Shown: positions 18,694 through 28,179 of the stretch, piece by piece
Layout: every line of letters begins with the position of its first letter
Position numbering within the stretch: the stretch's first letter is position 1
Assembly (NCBI GenBank): GCA_034437275.1
Contig: DAOTUD010000036.1
Coordinates: 6,790-70,789 of the forward strand
Reading direction: 5' to 3'
DNA length: 64,000 bases
Origin: TC-15 sp034437275
GTDB lineage: Bacteria > Chloroflexota > Anaerolineae > Aggregatilineales > Aggregatilineaceae
The notes under the pieces: generated by a model
What the model was told of the DNA's origin: nothing
Databases searched by the model: none
The model's input: the letters and a program-made list of their open reading frames with translations, nothing else
Translations under genes and position numbers: made by a program

Positions 18694-19142
18694 TCCAGCG
18701 CCGCCTCATGGCTGCGTCCCCACCCCGGCACATGCGCCATGTTAACCCGTTGCAACATGGCATTGTACGCCTCGCAGGGCATTTCTGTGCTTCTGAAAAT
18801 TTGAAAAAAGAGCACTTAGTTGATATATTTCTCTCAAGAGATTGTGAATGAATTTCATTCAATCATGATGGGCTGATACGGGTTTCGCTTGTTTCCACCC
18901 AGCCAGAGGCAAAGACCGCCACTTGATGTATATGATGGGGGGTAGCGTTAAAATAGGCAAGTCCTCCCGGCTAACCGGAAGCTATTGATCAATCTGGCGT
19001 TTGGATCAATAGTTTCCTCCCCGCTATGGGAGACAAAACGCTCCCCTCCCTGCTGATCGAACCCACACATCATGGGTTTAGCGATTTTGCTTGTCGACAG
19101 CTTATTGTTCGCACCTGGCGTCCAGGCAAGAAAAAGAATCGA
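18694..19142. other. Intergenic region with inverted repeat CTATTGATC/GATCAATAG
   Basis: No convincing gene lies in these 449 bases. Perfect nine-base arms at 18982-18990 and 19004-19012 with a 13-base loop, followed by TTTCCTCCCC, could be a weak terminator or an operator for the kinase gene downstream. An in-frame ATG at 19026 could extend the kinase, but it has no ribosome site. Confidence 0.4.
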
Positions 19143-21044
19143 ATGTTAGTTGTATATTATTTTCTTTACGGGCTGGCGTTTTTCAGCCTGGGGCTAAGCG
19201 TACAGATCGAGACACGGCAACCCAGCACAGTGTCCATGAGCCGGCAGCTTCCCTGGCTGGCTGGCTTTGGGTTTGTACACTGTGTGGCGGAATGGAGCGA
19301 TATGTTCCTGTTGATGGCCCCCGCCAACACGGTCGAAACGTTGTTGATCGGCGTGCGGACTATCGCCCTACCGCTTTCGGCGCTGCTGCTCATCCGGTTT
19401 GGCGCGGGCCTGATCGGCGAGATCGGCCTGCTGCCCGACTGGGTGACCTTTGCGCGGCTGGTGTTGTTGATCCCAGCGACGCTGCTCTTTGCTTACGCAC
19501 TGGTGGTGATCGCGTCCACAGCGGACACGACCACCGCTGTCGACGTGTGGTCACGCCGGCTTTTGTTTTTGCCGGGCGGGCTGCTGGTAGCGTGGGGCTT
19601 TCTGCGGCGCTGCCGCAGCCTTCGCCACGAAAAACCATGCAGTGCGAATAATTTGCTGATCGGTGCCGCCATTGCCTTTGTGATTTACGCCTTCGTGGCT
19701 GGCTTGATCGTGCCCAAAACAGCGTATGGGGTGTTTCCCTGGCTCAGCCAGGAAGCCTGGGCCGAACTAACCGGCGTTCCGGCCCAGGCCTGGCGCGCGG
19801 CAACCGCCTGGGGAGTGACGCTGCTGGTCATCCGGGCGATGGGCGTCTTTGAAGATGACCGGCGGCAGCAGCTCGCGCACCTGCGTGCCGAACGCGAGCA
19901 AGCCCAGCACAAGACATTGGCGCTGCAGAAGCAGGCCCGCGAACTGGCTGAGAACTGGGTCGAGGCGCTGGTCAAAATCAGCCAGCAGATCGCCACATTG
20001 GAACCCCTGGACGATGTACTGCTCCAGATCGTGAATGTGGCGCGCGAATTCCTGGACGCAGACGCCGCCGCCCTAGCTTTATGGTCGGAGGACTATCAGA
20101 AACTGATCCTCAAAGCCTTCGCCAGCAGCGGGCAGGTGCCACAGCGCCTTGAGGTGGAAGAGGGATATCTGGTGGATGCCACACGGTCCGGCAAGGCAGA
20201 GATTTTCCCACCGGGTACCCACTGGTACTGCCCGATCATCGACATCGAAATTCACGCGGGCATCATCGTGCCGTTGAACTTCGAAAACGACACGCTGGGC
20301 GGGCTGTGGGTGGTCAGCCAAACGCCTGACATGTTCGACAAAGCGCAGAAAAATAAGCTAAGCCATCTGGCCGATCAAGCCGTGATCGCCGTCCAACATA
20401 CCTTGATGGCGGCCAGCCTGCAATCCCTGGCCGTGATCGAGGAACGCTCGCGCATTGCGCGCGAAATGCACGACGGTCTGGCACAAATCCTCGGGTATCT
20501 AAATCTGGAAATGCAAACGCTGCAAGCACTGGTCAGGCAAGGGGAAACCGGCAGCGTGCTGGAGCAACTCGCCGCAGCCCGCCAGCGCATCGACAGCGCC
20601 CAGGCCGACGTACGCGAGAACATTCTCTGCCTGCGCACCACACTCGCCAACGGCACTGGCCTGATCCCGGCACTGCAAGAATATGTGCAGGAGTTCAGCG
20701 CGGAAACCGGCATCGTCGCTTCCTTTTCGGAAGAACTAAGCCAGACGCCGCATCTTTCGCCCCTGGCCGAAACGCAGTTGGTCCGCATTATCCAGGAAGC
20801 GCTGGCCAATGTGCGCAAGCACGCCAACGCGCAGCGCGTACGCATTCACTTCGCCGCCAACAACGGACACCTGCACATCCGCATTATCGACGACGGAATC
20901 GGGTTCGACCCAGACACACCTAAACGTGATTTTGGCTTGCAGACGATGCGTGAGCGTGCCGAAAGCGTGGGAGGCGCATTCGACGTTGACGCACGACTTG
21001 GTCACGGCACGCACGTCACGATCCAACTGCCATTAGCGCCCTAG
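19143..21044 (+). CDS. Membrane histidine kinase (HisKA_3) paired with NarL-type regulator
   Basis: With the start at ATG 19143 the protein has 633 residues. About seven hydrophobic helices fill residues 1-245. A coiled coil and a GAF-like domain (about 290-430) follow. The kinase core has H443 in REMHDGLAQILGYLN and the ATPase box EALANVRKHANAQ with DDGIGFDPD. The start is uncertain: an upstream in-frame ATG (19026) would add 39 mostly polar residues. The LuxR-type response regulator starts 31 bases downstream and is the clear partner. The pair precedes the DMSO-reductase-type operon and may control it (inference). Confidence 0.88.
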   Translation: MLVVYYFLYGLAFFSLGLSVQIETRQPSTVSMSRQLPWLAGFGFVHCVAEWSDMFLLMAPANTVETLLIGVRTIALPLSALLLIRFGAGLIGEIGLLPDWVTFARLVLLIPATLLFAYALVVIASTADTTTAVDVWSRRLLFLPGGLLVAWGFLRRCRSLRHEKPCSANNLLIGAAIAFVIYAFVAGLIVPKTAYGVFPWLSQEAWAELTGVPAQAWRAATAWGVTLLVIRAMGVFEDDRRQQLAHLRAEREQAQHKTLALQKQARELAENWVEALVKISQQIATLEPLDDVLLQIVNVAREFLDADAAALALWSEDYQKLILKAFASSGQVPQRLEVEEGYLVDATRSGKAEIFPPGTHWYCPIIDIEIHAGIIVPLNFENDTLGGLWVVSQTPDMFDKAQKNKLSHLADQAVIAVQHTLMAASLQSLAVIEERSRIAREMHDGLAQILGYLNLEMQTLQALVRQGETGSVLEQLAAARQRIDSAQADVRENILCLRTTLANGTGLIPALQEYVQEFSAETGIVASFSEELSQTPHLSPLAETQLVRIIQEALANVRKHANAQRVRIHFAANNGHLHIRIIDDGIGFDPDTPKRDFGLQTMRERAESVGGAFDVDARLGHGTHVTIQLPLAP

Positions 21045-21075
21045 AATTGTTGTTTGAGATGGAGAGAATGTCGCT

Positions 21076-21747
21076 ATGCGTAACCTTCCGCTAAAAGCTA
21101 TCGTGGCCGATGATCATCGCCTGTTCCGTCAGGGCTTGATCAGCCTGCTGAACACGCGACGCAACCTGGTAACAGTTGTTGACGAGGCCGAAACGGGCTG
21201 CGAGGCGATCGCATTGGCCAAGCAGCACCAGCCCGATGTCGTGCTGATGGATATCTTCATGCCAGATTGCGATGGCCTGGAAGCCGCCCTGACGATCCAG
21301 CAAGCCCTGGACGATATCGCGATCATCATCCTGACCGCCTCCGAGCAAAATGGTCACATCCAAAAAGCGTTGCAGTTGGGTGCGGCAGGCTATTTGCTCA
21401 AAAGCCTGGACGCCACCGAGTTGTTCGATTTGCTAAACGCAGTGGCGCATGGCGAACCGGTCCTGACACGCGCGATGGCTTCGCGCTTGCTCAAACACAC
21501 CACCAACCAGGATTCTGCGCTAGAACTGCCAACGTGCGAAGACCTGACCCATCGCGAGATCGACGTCCTGCGCCTGGTGGTCAAAGGGCACAGCAACCCA
21601 CAAATTGCCGAAACCCTGTGCATCACGGAAAACACGGTCAAGGTGCATTTGCGCAATATTCTCGCCAAGCTGTGTGTGGAAAACCGCACGCAGGCCGCCG
21701 CCTATGCGATCCAGTCCGGCATTGTCGACCAGATCCCCCCGGAATAG
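21076..21747 (+). CDS. NarL/LuxR-family response regulator
   Basis: The 223-residue protein has an N-terminal receiver domain (acidic ADDHRLFRQG, phospho-acceptor D59 in VLMDIFMPDCDG, Thr in IILTAS, Lys in LLKSLD). A C-terminal LuxR-type helix-turn-helix follows (LTHREIDVLRLVVKGHSNPQIAETL). It is encoded directly after its kinase. It would bind DNA on phosphorylation. The palindrome at 21756-21773, right after its stop and upstream of the molybdoenzyme operon, is a candidate target, but that link is only positional. Confidence 0.94.
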   Translation: MRNLPLKAIVADDHRLFRQGLISLLNTRRNLVTVVDEAETGCEAIALAKQHQPDVVLMDIFMPDCDGLEAALTIQQALDDIAIIILTASEQNGHIQKALQLGAAGYLLKSLDATELFDLLNAVAHGEPVLTRAMASRLLKHTTNQDSALELPTCEDLTHREIDVLRLVVKGHSNPQIAETLCITENTVKVHLRNILAKLCVENRTQAAAYAIQSGIVDQIPPE

Positions 21748-21755
21748 ATGACGAT

Positions 21756-21773
21756 ATCACCCGATCGGGTGAT
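21756..21773. promoter_or_regulatory. 18-base perfect palindrome upstream of molybdoenzyme operon
   Basis: ATCACCCGA and TCGGGTGAT form a loop-free perfect palindrome just after the response-regulator stop. No T-tract follows, which argues against a terminator. It lies about 140 bases before the catalytic-subunit start and could be an operator. Confidence 0.4.
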
Positions 21774-21911
21774 GTGCGCAGGTATGCCTTCCCGTATGCT
21801 TATATCAAATTTGTAAAGCATTTGGGAGGTAAACCATTTGAGATCTTTCCATTGTTCCCCGTTTATATTCAGTTCGATATATGTTCAAGAAGCAATAGGA
21901 GGAGCACTCAC

Positions 21912-24353
21912 ATGAGTGATAACAACTTCCTCGAAAAGGCGCTGACAAACACTGTGCTCAACCGCCGCAGCTTTTTGAAGTGGAATGCTGCTCTGGGGGG
22001 GACCGCCGTGTTGGCCAAAGGTGGCCTGTCATTTGGGCTGGAACCCACCGCCAAAGAAGCAGCAGCCCGCGCCGAGGATGAGAGTATCGTATGGAGCGCC
22101 TGCCTGGTGAACTGTGGCAGCCGCTGTCCGCTAAGGCTTCACGTACGCGATGGTGAGATCGTACAAGTGGAAACCGATAATACGGGCGACGATGAGTATG
22201 GTCAGCACCAAATGCGGTGCTGTGTACGCGGTCGCTCGGTCCGCCAGCGGATCTACAACCCCGATCGGCTCAAATACCCGATGAAGCGTGTGGGCAAACG
22301 CGGCGAAGGCAAATTCGAGCGTATCACGTGGGAAGAAGCCTACGATACCATTGCCAGCGAACTCCAGCGCATCATTGATGAGTATGGGAACGAAGCAGTC
22401 TACATCAACTATGCGACAGGTGCCCTGGGAGGCACGGTCCACAAATCGTGGCCGCCCGGCTCCAGCCCGATCGCGCGCCTGATGAACTGCGTCGGCGGCT
22501 ACCTGAACCATTACGGTACCTACAGCTCGGCCCAGGCATCAACCGCCCATCCCTTCACCTATGGTGGACGCAGCAGTAACAGCATACTGGACATAGTCAA
22601 CAGCAAGCTGCTGGTCTACTTTGGCAACAACCTATGCGAAACCAGCATGGGCGGTGGCGGTGGCAAGGTATACCACATCCAGCAGCTAAAAGAGATCAGC
22701 GATGTGAAAATCATCGTGATCGATCCACGCTATTCTGAAACCACCGTATCGGTGGCTGACGAGTGGATTCCGATCCGGCCTGGCACCGATGCGGCATTGG
22801 TAACGGCGATGGCTTACGTGATGATCAACGAAGATCTGCACGATCAGGAATTTCTGGATACATACTGCGTGGGCTTCGACGAAGACCACATGCCAGAAGG
22901 CATCCCGTCGGGCAACTCGTACAAAGCTTACGTCATGGGTGACGGTGACGACGGAGTCCCCAAAACACCGGAATGGGCTGCCGAAATCACCGGGATTCCT
23001 GCCGAAACCATCATCCGGCTGGCCCGCGAAATTGCAGTGACCAAGCCAACCTTCATCAGCCAGGGGCTGGGACCACAGCGCCATTTCAATGGCGAACAGA
23101 ACTGCCGTGCAATTTCTCTGCTGGCAATCCTGACTGGGAACGTCGGGATTCATGGTGGCAACAGCGGCGTTGGCGAAGGCGGGTTTGGGGTACGTATGCA
23201 AGGCTTCCCCACGCTAGACAACCCGGTTGAGACATCAATTTCGGTCTTCACGTGGTTCGAAGCTATCCAGTACGGCCCGGAAATGACGGCCCTCAATGCC
23301 GGCGTCCGCGGTGCTGACAAGCTCGGCGCCCCTCTCAAGTTTATGTGGAACTACGCCGGCAATACCATCATCAACCAGCACTCCGACTCAAACGGCACGA
23401 TCGAACTGCTGCAGGACGAGAGCAAGTGCGAGATGATCGTCGTTATTGACAACCACATGACGGCCAGTGCCAAGGTTGCCGATATCCTGCTGCCCGACAT
23501 CACCAACTACGAAACCAACGAACTGACACGTGGCGGGGCCGGCAATATGGGCTTTGCCGTTGCTCTCAGCAAAGCCATCGAGCCGATGTTCGAGTGCAAG
23601 CCTGTATACGAGATGTGCACCGAGATCGCCAAGCGGCTGGGTGTCGAAGAACAATTCACCGAAGGGCGCACCCACCAGGAATGGCTGGAATGGTGCGTGG
23701 AACAAACCCGCGAAAACGATCCGGACTTCCCCGACTATCAGACTTTCAAGGAAATGGGCATCTACAAGGTTGCGTTCGAGGGCGAACCGTCGGTTGCATA
23801 TCAGGACTTTCGCGAAGCCCCCGAAGATAACCCACTCCGCACGAAAACAGGCAAGATCGAGATCTTCTCTGAAGATTTGTGGGACATTGCCAACACATGG
23901 GAGCTTGAAGAACACGAGGTGATCACCGCTATCCCGACCTTCGCCCCCGCCTGGGACCCGGATCCGAACGTTTCGCGTGACCAGTATCCGCTGCAAATGA
24001 TCGGGCATCACTACCGGCAGCGCACACACTCCAGCTATGGCAATGTCGAATGGCTGAAGAAGGCGATCCCGCAAGAGGTCTGGATCAACCCCGTCGATGC
24101 CGAAAAACGTGACATCAAGCTCGGGGATAAGGTCCACGTCTTCAACGATCGGGGAAAAATGCGCCTACCGGCCAAAGTTACCTCACGGATTGCGCCTGGG
24201 GTTATTTCTGTCCCACAAGGTGCCTGGTACGAGCCTAACGACGACGGGGTAGATGAGGGGGGATGTGTCAACACCCTGACAGCCATGAGGCCTTCTCCAC
24301 TCGCCAAGGCCAACCCTCAGCACACGAACCTGGTAGAGGTCGAGAAGGCGTAA
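21912..24353 (+). CDS. dmsA: DmsA-type molybdopterin oxidoreductase, catalytic subunit
   Basis: The 813-residue precursor matches the length of DmsA-family enzymes. A twin-arginine signal (R18-R19-S-F-L-K) sends the folded enzyme across the membrane. An Fe-S motif follows (C64, C68, C72 and a later Cys in QMRCCVRG). The segment YLNHYGTYSSAQAS corresponds to the region that supplies the Ser ligand of Mo in DMSO reductases. Further Mo-bisMGD segments and the C-terminal dinucleotide-binding domain are present. AGGAGGAG precedes the ATG. Subunits B and C and a TorD chaperone follow. The acceptor may be DMSO, TMAO or another oxide; selenate or other relatives cannot be excluded. Confidence 0.9.
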   Translation: MSDNNFLEKALTNTVLNRRSFLKWNAALGGTAVLAKGGLSFGLEPTAKEAAARAEDESIVWSACLVNCGSRCPLRLHVRDGEIVQVETDNTGDDEYGQHQMRCCVRGRSVRQRIYNPDRLKYPMKRVGKRGEGKFERITWEEAYDTIASELQRIIDEYGNEAVYINYATGALGGTVHKSWPPGSSPIARLMNCVGGYLNHYGTYSSAQASTAHPFTYGGRSSNSILDIVNSKLLVYFGNNLCETSMGGGGGKVYHIQQLKEISDVKIIVIDPRYSETTVSVADEWIPIRPGTDAALVTAMAYVMINEDLHDQEFLDTYCVGFDEDHMPEGIPSGNSYKAYVMGDGDDGVPKTPEWAAEITGIPAETIIRLAREIAVTKPTFISQGLGPQRHFNGEQNCRAISLLAILTGNVGIHGGNSGVGEGGFGVRMQGFPTLDNPVETSISVFTWFEAIQYGPEMTALNAGVRGADKLGAPLKFMWNYAGNTIINQHSDSNGTIELLQDESKCEMIVVIDNHMTASAKVADILLPDITNYETNELTRGGAGNMGFAVALSKAIEPMFECKPVYEMCTEIAKRLGVEEQFTEGRTHQEWLEWCVEQTRENDPDFPDYQTFKEMGIYKVAFEGEPSVAYQDFREAPEDNPLRTKTGKIEIFSEDLWDIANTWELEEHEVITAIPTFAPAWDPDPNVSRDQYPLQMIGHHYRQRTHSSYGNVEWLKKAIPQEVWINPVDAEKRDIKLGDKVHVFNDRGKMRLPAKVTSRIAPGVISVPQGAWYEPNDDGVDEGGCVNTLTAMRPSPLAKANPQHTNLVEVEKA

Positions 24354-24369
24354 AGGAGGAGAAAACCAC

Positions 24370-24990
24370 ATGAGTGGTCAACTAGCTTTCTATTTTGACG
24401 TCGCACGGTGTACCGGCTGTAAAGCCTGCCAGATCGCCTGCCAGGATAAATACGATCATCCGGCAGACCTGTACTGGCGGCGTGTACCCGAGTACACGGG
24501 TGGCGAATGGACGTTCAACAAAGATGGCAGCTACAACCAAAACGTGTTTTCCTACTACGTTTCGGTGGCCTGCAATCACTGCGATAAACCGATCTGCCAA
24601 GAAGTCTGCCCGGCCAACGCCATCGAAAAGCGTGATGATGGCGTGGTGCTGATCGACGAAGACAAGTGCATTGGGTGCCGTTACTGTGAGTGGGCCTGCC
24701 CGTATGCGTCCCCACAGTACAACGAAGACACCAACAAAATGGGCAAATGCACATTCTGTGAAGATTACCTGGAGCAAGGGCAACCGCCGGCCTGTGTAGC
24801 GGCCTGTCCATCGCGTGCGCTGGACTTCGGCGAACTCGAAGACCTGCGCGCCAAATACGGCGACCTGAACGAGATCGCGCCCTTGCCCGAAGCCAAGTTA
24901 ACCGAACCTGCGTTAGTCATCAAACCCAACCTCAACACCCAACCCGTCAACGCAGACATCGGTGAACTAGCCAATCCCGAGGAGGTCTAG
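24370..24990 (+). CDS. dmsB: DmsB-type four-cluster Fe-S subunit
   Basis: This 206-residue protein (E. coli DmsB has 205) carries four [4Fe-4S] motifs: CTGCKACQIAC, CNHCDKPICQEVCP, CIGCRYCEWACP and CTFCEDYLEQGQPPACVAACP. It would pass electrons from the membrane anchor to the Mo subunit. It lacks its own signal peptide, as expected for co-export with the Tat-dependent catalytic subunit. AAAGGAGG precedes the ATG, 16 bases after the catalytic gene. Confidence 0.94.
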   Translation: MSGQLAFYFDVARCTGCKACQIACQDKYDHPADLYWRRVPEYTGGEWTFNKDGSYNQNVFSYYVSVACNHCDKPICQEVCPANAIEKRDDGVVLIDEDKCIGCRYCEWACPYASPQYNEDTNKMGKCTFCEDYLEQGQPPACVAACPSRALDFGELEDLRAKYGDLNEIAPLPEAKLTEPALVIKPNLNTQPVNADIGELANPEEV

Positions 24991-24995
24991 CCGCC

Positions 24996-25919
24996 ATGAA
25001 TGCCAAAGACTGGGCACTGATCATATACACCATTCTGGCACAGATGTCAGTGGGTTCGTTCATCGTACTGGGCATCATGCACTTCTTCGCCCGCAGCAAA
25101 TCCGGGCAAGAGGATGCTGACCGGCTCAGTGATCGGGCTTTGCTCGCCATTGGCCCGGTGCTGATCCTGGGCACGATTGCATCGTTGTTCCACCTGGGAA
25201 GCCCTGTGAATTCCTTCCGGGCCGTCTCGAATTTTGGATCGTCCTGGCTCAGCCGGGAGATCACGTTCACCCTGGCGTTTATCGTCGTGGGCGGCGTGTT
25301 CGCCATCATGCAGTGGCGCAAAATCGCGACCTTCCAGATCCGTAGTGCGGTCGCTATCGTGGCCGCCATCATCGGCGTTGCGCTGGTTTACAGCATGGCA
25401 CAGATCTATATGCTGCGCACGACGCCGGCCTGGGATACGGCGGCAACCCCTGTTTCGTTCTTCACCACTACTTTCTTGCTGGGCGCGCTGGCGGTAGGGG
25501 CTGCATTCGTGGCCAACCACGCCTATATGCAGCGCAAGGGAACCGCCGAGGCGGATTCGCTGCGCGACCTGATGCGGTCATCCCTACGCTGGCTGGCATT
25601 GGCGTCCGTGATCCTGGTGGGGATCCACTTCGTGGTCATCCCCCTGAACGTGTCGTACCTGTCGAACAGCGACTCAAACGCCGCCGTCGAAAGCGTGAAC
25701 ATGATGATCGAGGACTACGGCTGGGTCTTTGGGGTCCGGTTGGTGTTGTCCTTCTTCGGCGCAGTGGTGTTGGGTGCGTTCATCTATGGGAACACCATCA
25801 GCGCAGGCCGCGAGCGCGTGATGAGCAACCTGGCGTACTCCGCCTTTGCTCTGGTGCTCATCGCCGAGGTGATGGGGCGCTTCCTGTTCTATGCAACGAA
25901 AACCACGATTGGTATCTAG
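24996..25919 (+). CDS. dmsC: DmsC-type membrane anchor subunit
   Basis: The 307-residue integral membrane protein has about eight hydrophobic helices and matches the DmsC/YnfH anchor family (IASLFHLGSPVNSFRAVSNFGSSWLSREI is characteristic, read in two parts here as the GSPVNSF and SWLSREI boxes). It oxidises menaquinol and anchors the A and B subunits. The start follows GAGGAGGT and lies five bases after subunit B. The size is slightly above the E. coli protein. Confidence 0.92.
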   Translation: MNAKDWALIIYTILAQMSVGSFIVLGIMHFFARSKSGQEDADRLSDRALLAIGPVLILGTIASLFHLGSPVNSFRAVSNFGSSWLSREITFTLAFIVVGGVFAIMQWRKIATFQIRSAVAIVAAIIGVALVYSMAQIYMLRTTPAWDTAATPVSFFTTTFLLGALAVGAAFVANHAYMQRKGTAEADSLRDLMRSSLRWLALASVILVGIHFVVIPLNVSYLSNSDSNAAVESVNMMIEDYGWVFGVRLVLSFFGAVVLGAFIYGNTISAGRERVMSNLAYSAFALVLIAEVMGRFLFYATKTTIGI

Positions 25920-25963
25920 CCTGTTCCCCAGGCGACGAACCAAGCGGTGAACGTTGTTTTTCG

Positions 25964-26001
25964 CGGGGTTGGCCGGGTCATAAGCTGGCTGGCCAGCCCC
26001 G
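25964..26001 (+). other. Stem-loop between dmsC and the chaperone gene
   Basis: Eleven-base arms (25964-25974 and 25991-26001), paired throughout with one G-U wobble, lie in the 118-base gap. No T-tract follows. It may be an mRNA stability element or a partial terminator that lowers expression of the chaperone genes. Confidence 0.45.
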
Positions 26002-26037
26002 TCCATCGCACTACTTCGTTTTCTAGAAAGGAATAGT

Positions 26038-26745
26038 ATGGGTCCAGGCGAGCAACCAAACCAAACGATCGCCACACACGACTGGCAAACAAAACTACCT
26101 GCTTTTGCATTGGCCTACGGCTTTTTGAGCAAGGCACTGTACCAGCCGCCAGAAGTTGAGTTCATCAATGCGTTGTTCAAGGACGATCTCTTCTCAGACT
26201 GGCCGCTTGGCAACAACACAGCCACTGCGCAAACCGGCCTGTCGCTGCTGAAATCATTCGGCGACCAGTGGACAGCCGACCAACACACTGCCCTCCACAA
26301 CGACTTCAACGCGCTGTTTGTAGGGCCGGGTCCTTTACTCGCCTATCCCTGGGAATCGGTCTACCTGAGCAAAGAAAAGCTGATCTTCGACGAGCAAACG
26401 CTGGAAGTACGCGCGTTTTATCGCCGGTTTGGGTTACAGGCCCCGACCAAGCAGCGCGAACCAGACGATCATATCGGGCTGGAATTCGCGTTCATGGTCC
26501 ATCTATGTAGCGTCGGGATGTGCGCGCTTGAGCAGGAAGACCACACCGCCCTGGACCAGCTTCTCCAGGCCCAAAGCGACTTTTTAGAAGAACATCTGCT
26601 GCGCTGGGCACCGCTCTGCTTGCAGCGGATTATCGACAACGCCCAAACTGAGTACTACCAGGGCGTCGCCCACCTGGGCCTCGACACACTAAACATGGCG
26701 GCCCAGTTGTTTAATTTGGAGGTCGAGCCTGAAGAGGTCAAATAG
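26038..26745 (+). CDS. TorD/DmsD-family molybdoenzyme chaperone
   Basis: The 235-residue all-helical protein contains the family signature EPDDHIGLEFAFM and the preceding segment FNALFVGPGPLLAYPWESVYL. Such chaperones bind the twin-arginine signal of the apo-catalytic subunit and support Moco insertion before export. It follows the dms genes, preceded by AAAGG. No unusual features are visible, and the length is normal. Confidence 0.92.
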   Translation: MGPGEQPNQTIATHDWQTKLPAFALAYGFLSKALYQPPEVEFINALFKDDLFSDWPLGNNTATAQTGLSLLKSFGDQWTADQHTALHNDFNALFVGPGPLLAYPWESVYLSKEKLIFDEQTLEVRAFYRRFGLQAPTKQREPDDHIGLEFAFMVHLCSVGMCALEQEDHTALDQLLQAQSDFLEEHLLRWAPLCLQRIIDNAQTEYYQGVAHLGLDTLNMAAQLFNLEVEPEEVK

Positions 26746-26750
26746 AGACT

Positions 26751-27953
26751 ATGCTGGCTGCGCTTGAACGCTTCGGGACAACAGACGGGCCGGATATCGT
26801 TTTTGCACCGGCACGCTGTCTCCACGAACGGGACCCCTTCGCAACATGCGATCTCTGCGTGGAAGCCTGCCCGGCGGGCGCGCTGCAGTTCGCTGATGAC
26901 GGGATCATATTCGATAACGAAGCCTGCGTGGCATGCGGCGTATGTCTGCCGTTGTGTCCAGTAGGGGCTTTTTCCGGCCCCACCGGCGCAGCGGAGGTGC
27001 TGCGTTTTGCCAAACACCTGGCAGACGGACAAACGCTCGAGTTGCTGTGCGCGCGGCATCCTCAACCAGAAACAGGGCCACCACAGACGGACATTGCGCT
27101 GAGCACCTCCGGGTGTCTGGCGGCGCTTGGCCCGTCCGTGTATGTCGGGCTGGCCGCGCTGGGCGTGGCGCATGTCGCAGTGCGCACCGATGCCTGCGCG
27201 GATTGCCCGTTGGCAGCAGCCAGACAAACGATCGACCTGAACGTTGAAAAAGCACAGCGGATTCTAAAGGCGTGGGAGCGTGCCGACGCCGTCGCCGTTG
27301 TGCTGCCAGACCGGACCATGCAGCCGCGCCCCGTCGTCGAGGCGGACAAGCCGCTGGTTGGCAGGCGGCAGCTTTTCCGCGCGATCTTCAACACAGAAGC
27401 CGACAATCCCGCTGCCGATGCACTGCTGGCGGACGATCTGGGCGATGCGGACACGCCGGGGCGACGCTATCCCCCACTGGAGCGCCGCCGCCTGCAGCGG
27501 GCGCTCGCGCTGCTGCCTCCGGTTCATCCGCAGGCCTTGTGCCCGGCCCCGCTGGCTGGCCAGGCGTTCAGCACGCTCGGAGCAGGGCCAGCATGTACCG
27601 CGTGCGGGGTCTGCGCCGAAGTGTGCCCTACCGGGGCACTGCAATTAGTGCTTAATGACGATACCGACGAATTTGTCCTGGCCTTTTTGCCGTCGGCCTG
27701 TACAGGCTGCGACGCCTGCCTCCATTTGTGCGATGTAGACGCGCTGTATCACAATCCTGTCCCATTCGTCGCCGATATCGTTGCTGACGAGCATACCATT
27801 ATCCACAGTGGAACATTCCAGCGCTGCCAGAAATGCGGCACGCGCACCGCAGGCCAGCTTTCCGACCGTGGGCTGTGCCCTGTGTGCGAGTTCCGCCGGC
27901 AGCACCCGTTTGGATCGCAGCTGCCGGCCAAGATGCGCCGGAAAAGGACGTGA
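26751..27953 (+). CDS. Polyferredoxin-like 4Fe-4S protein with C-terminal zinc-ribbon-like motif
   Basis: This 400-residue soluble protein carries two pairs of [4Fe-4S] motifs. The first pair is a variant CDLCVEACP, with an extra Cys ten residues earlier, and CVACGVCLPLCP. The second pair is CTACGVCAEVCP and CTGCDACLHLCD. A middle region (about 85-270) resembles an iron-sulfur/CoB-CoM-type adaptor but has no motif I trust. The tail has CQKCG and CPVCE, a likely metal-binding ribbon. It starts five bases after the TorD-like gene, so it belongs to the molybdoenzyme operon. It may feed electrons to maturation or to the quinone branch (inference). Confidence 0.82.
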   Translation: MLAALERFGTTDGPDIVFAPARCLHERDPFATCDLCVEACPAGALQFADDGIIFDNEACVACGVCLPLCPVGAFSGPTGAAEVLRFAKHLADGQTLELLCARHPQPETGPPQTDIALSTSGCLAALGPSVYVGLAALGVAHVAVRTDACADCPLAAARQTIDLNVEKAQRILKAWERADAVAVVLPDRTMQPRPVVEADKPLVGRRQLFRAIFNTEADNPAADALLADDLGDADTPGRRYPPLERRRLQRALALLPPVHPQALCPAPLAGQAFSTLGAGPACTACGVCAEVCPTGALQLVLNDDTDEFVLAFLPSACTGCDACLHLCDVDALYHNPVPFVADIVADEHTIIHSGTFQRCQKCGTRTAGQLSDRGLCPVCEFRRQHPFGSQLPAKMRRKRT

Positions 27954-28029
27954 GATCATGCGCTAGGTATCCGTAAACCATACAACTGATTTCTCTGAAT
28001 CTAGCGGCCTACAGCAGCTTGCCAGGGCC

Positions 28030-28165
28030 GGTAGATCGACCTCAACTGAGGGGTTTTTCCGGCACCACCGGAAAGGCCAGGGTTGCACGGCGGAAACGCG
28101 GCAGCCTCCCGACGTCTTGACGCATGTCAGGATCGAATTGGAAAGGAGAACCTGAGCGCTTATGA
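28030..28165 (+). ncRNA. Moco (molybdenum cofactor) riboswitch-type RNA
   Basis: The leader contains, in order, the hallmark blocks known from the E. coli moaA Moco element: TCAACTGA near 28053, GGCCAGGG near 28076, a GCG-GAAA-CGC tetraloop hairpin near 28090-28100 enclosed by GGTTGC/GCAGCC, GCCTCCCG near 28103-28111, and TTGGAAAGG at 28138-28146. Boundaries are approximate. It lies in the leader of the ECF transporter-mobB operon. A terminator hairpin follows directly, so it probably acts by transcription attenuation, lowering expression when Moco is plentiful (family behaviour). Confidence 0.82.
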
Positions 28166-28179
28166 GATTTTTTTCTCGC

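Noticed and set aside
21267..21911. Upstream in-frame extension of the molybdoenzyme gene
   Set aside because: It overlaps the response regulator in another frame and would bury the twin-arginine signal, which must be N-terminal. ATG 21912 has a strong ribosome site.
21912..24353. Nitrate reductase (NarG or NapA)
   Set aside because: Length, neighbouring DmsB- and DmsC-type genes and the YGTYSSAQ segment fit the DMSO reductase branch; no NarH/I or NapB/C genes are present.
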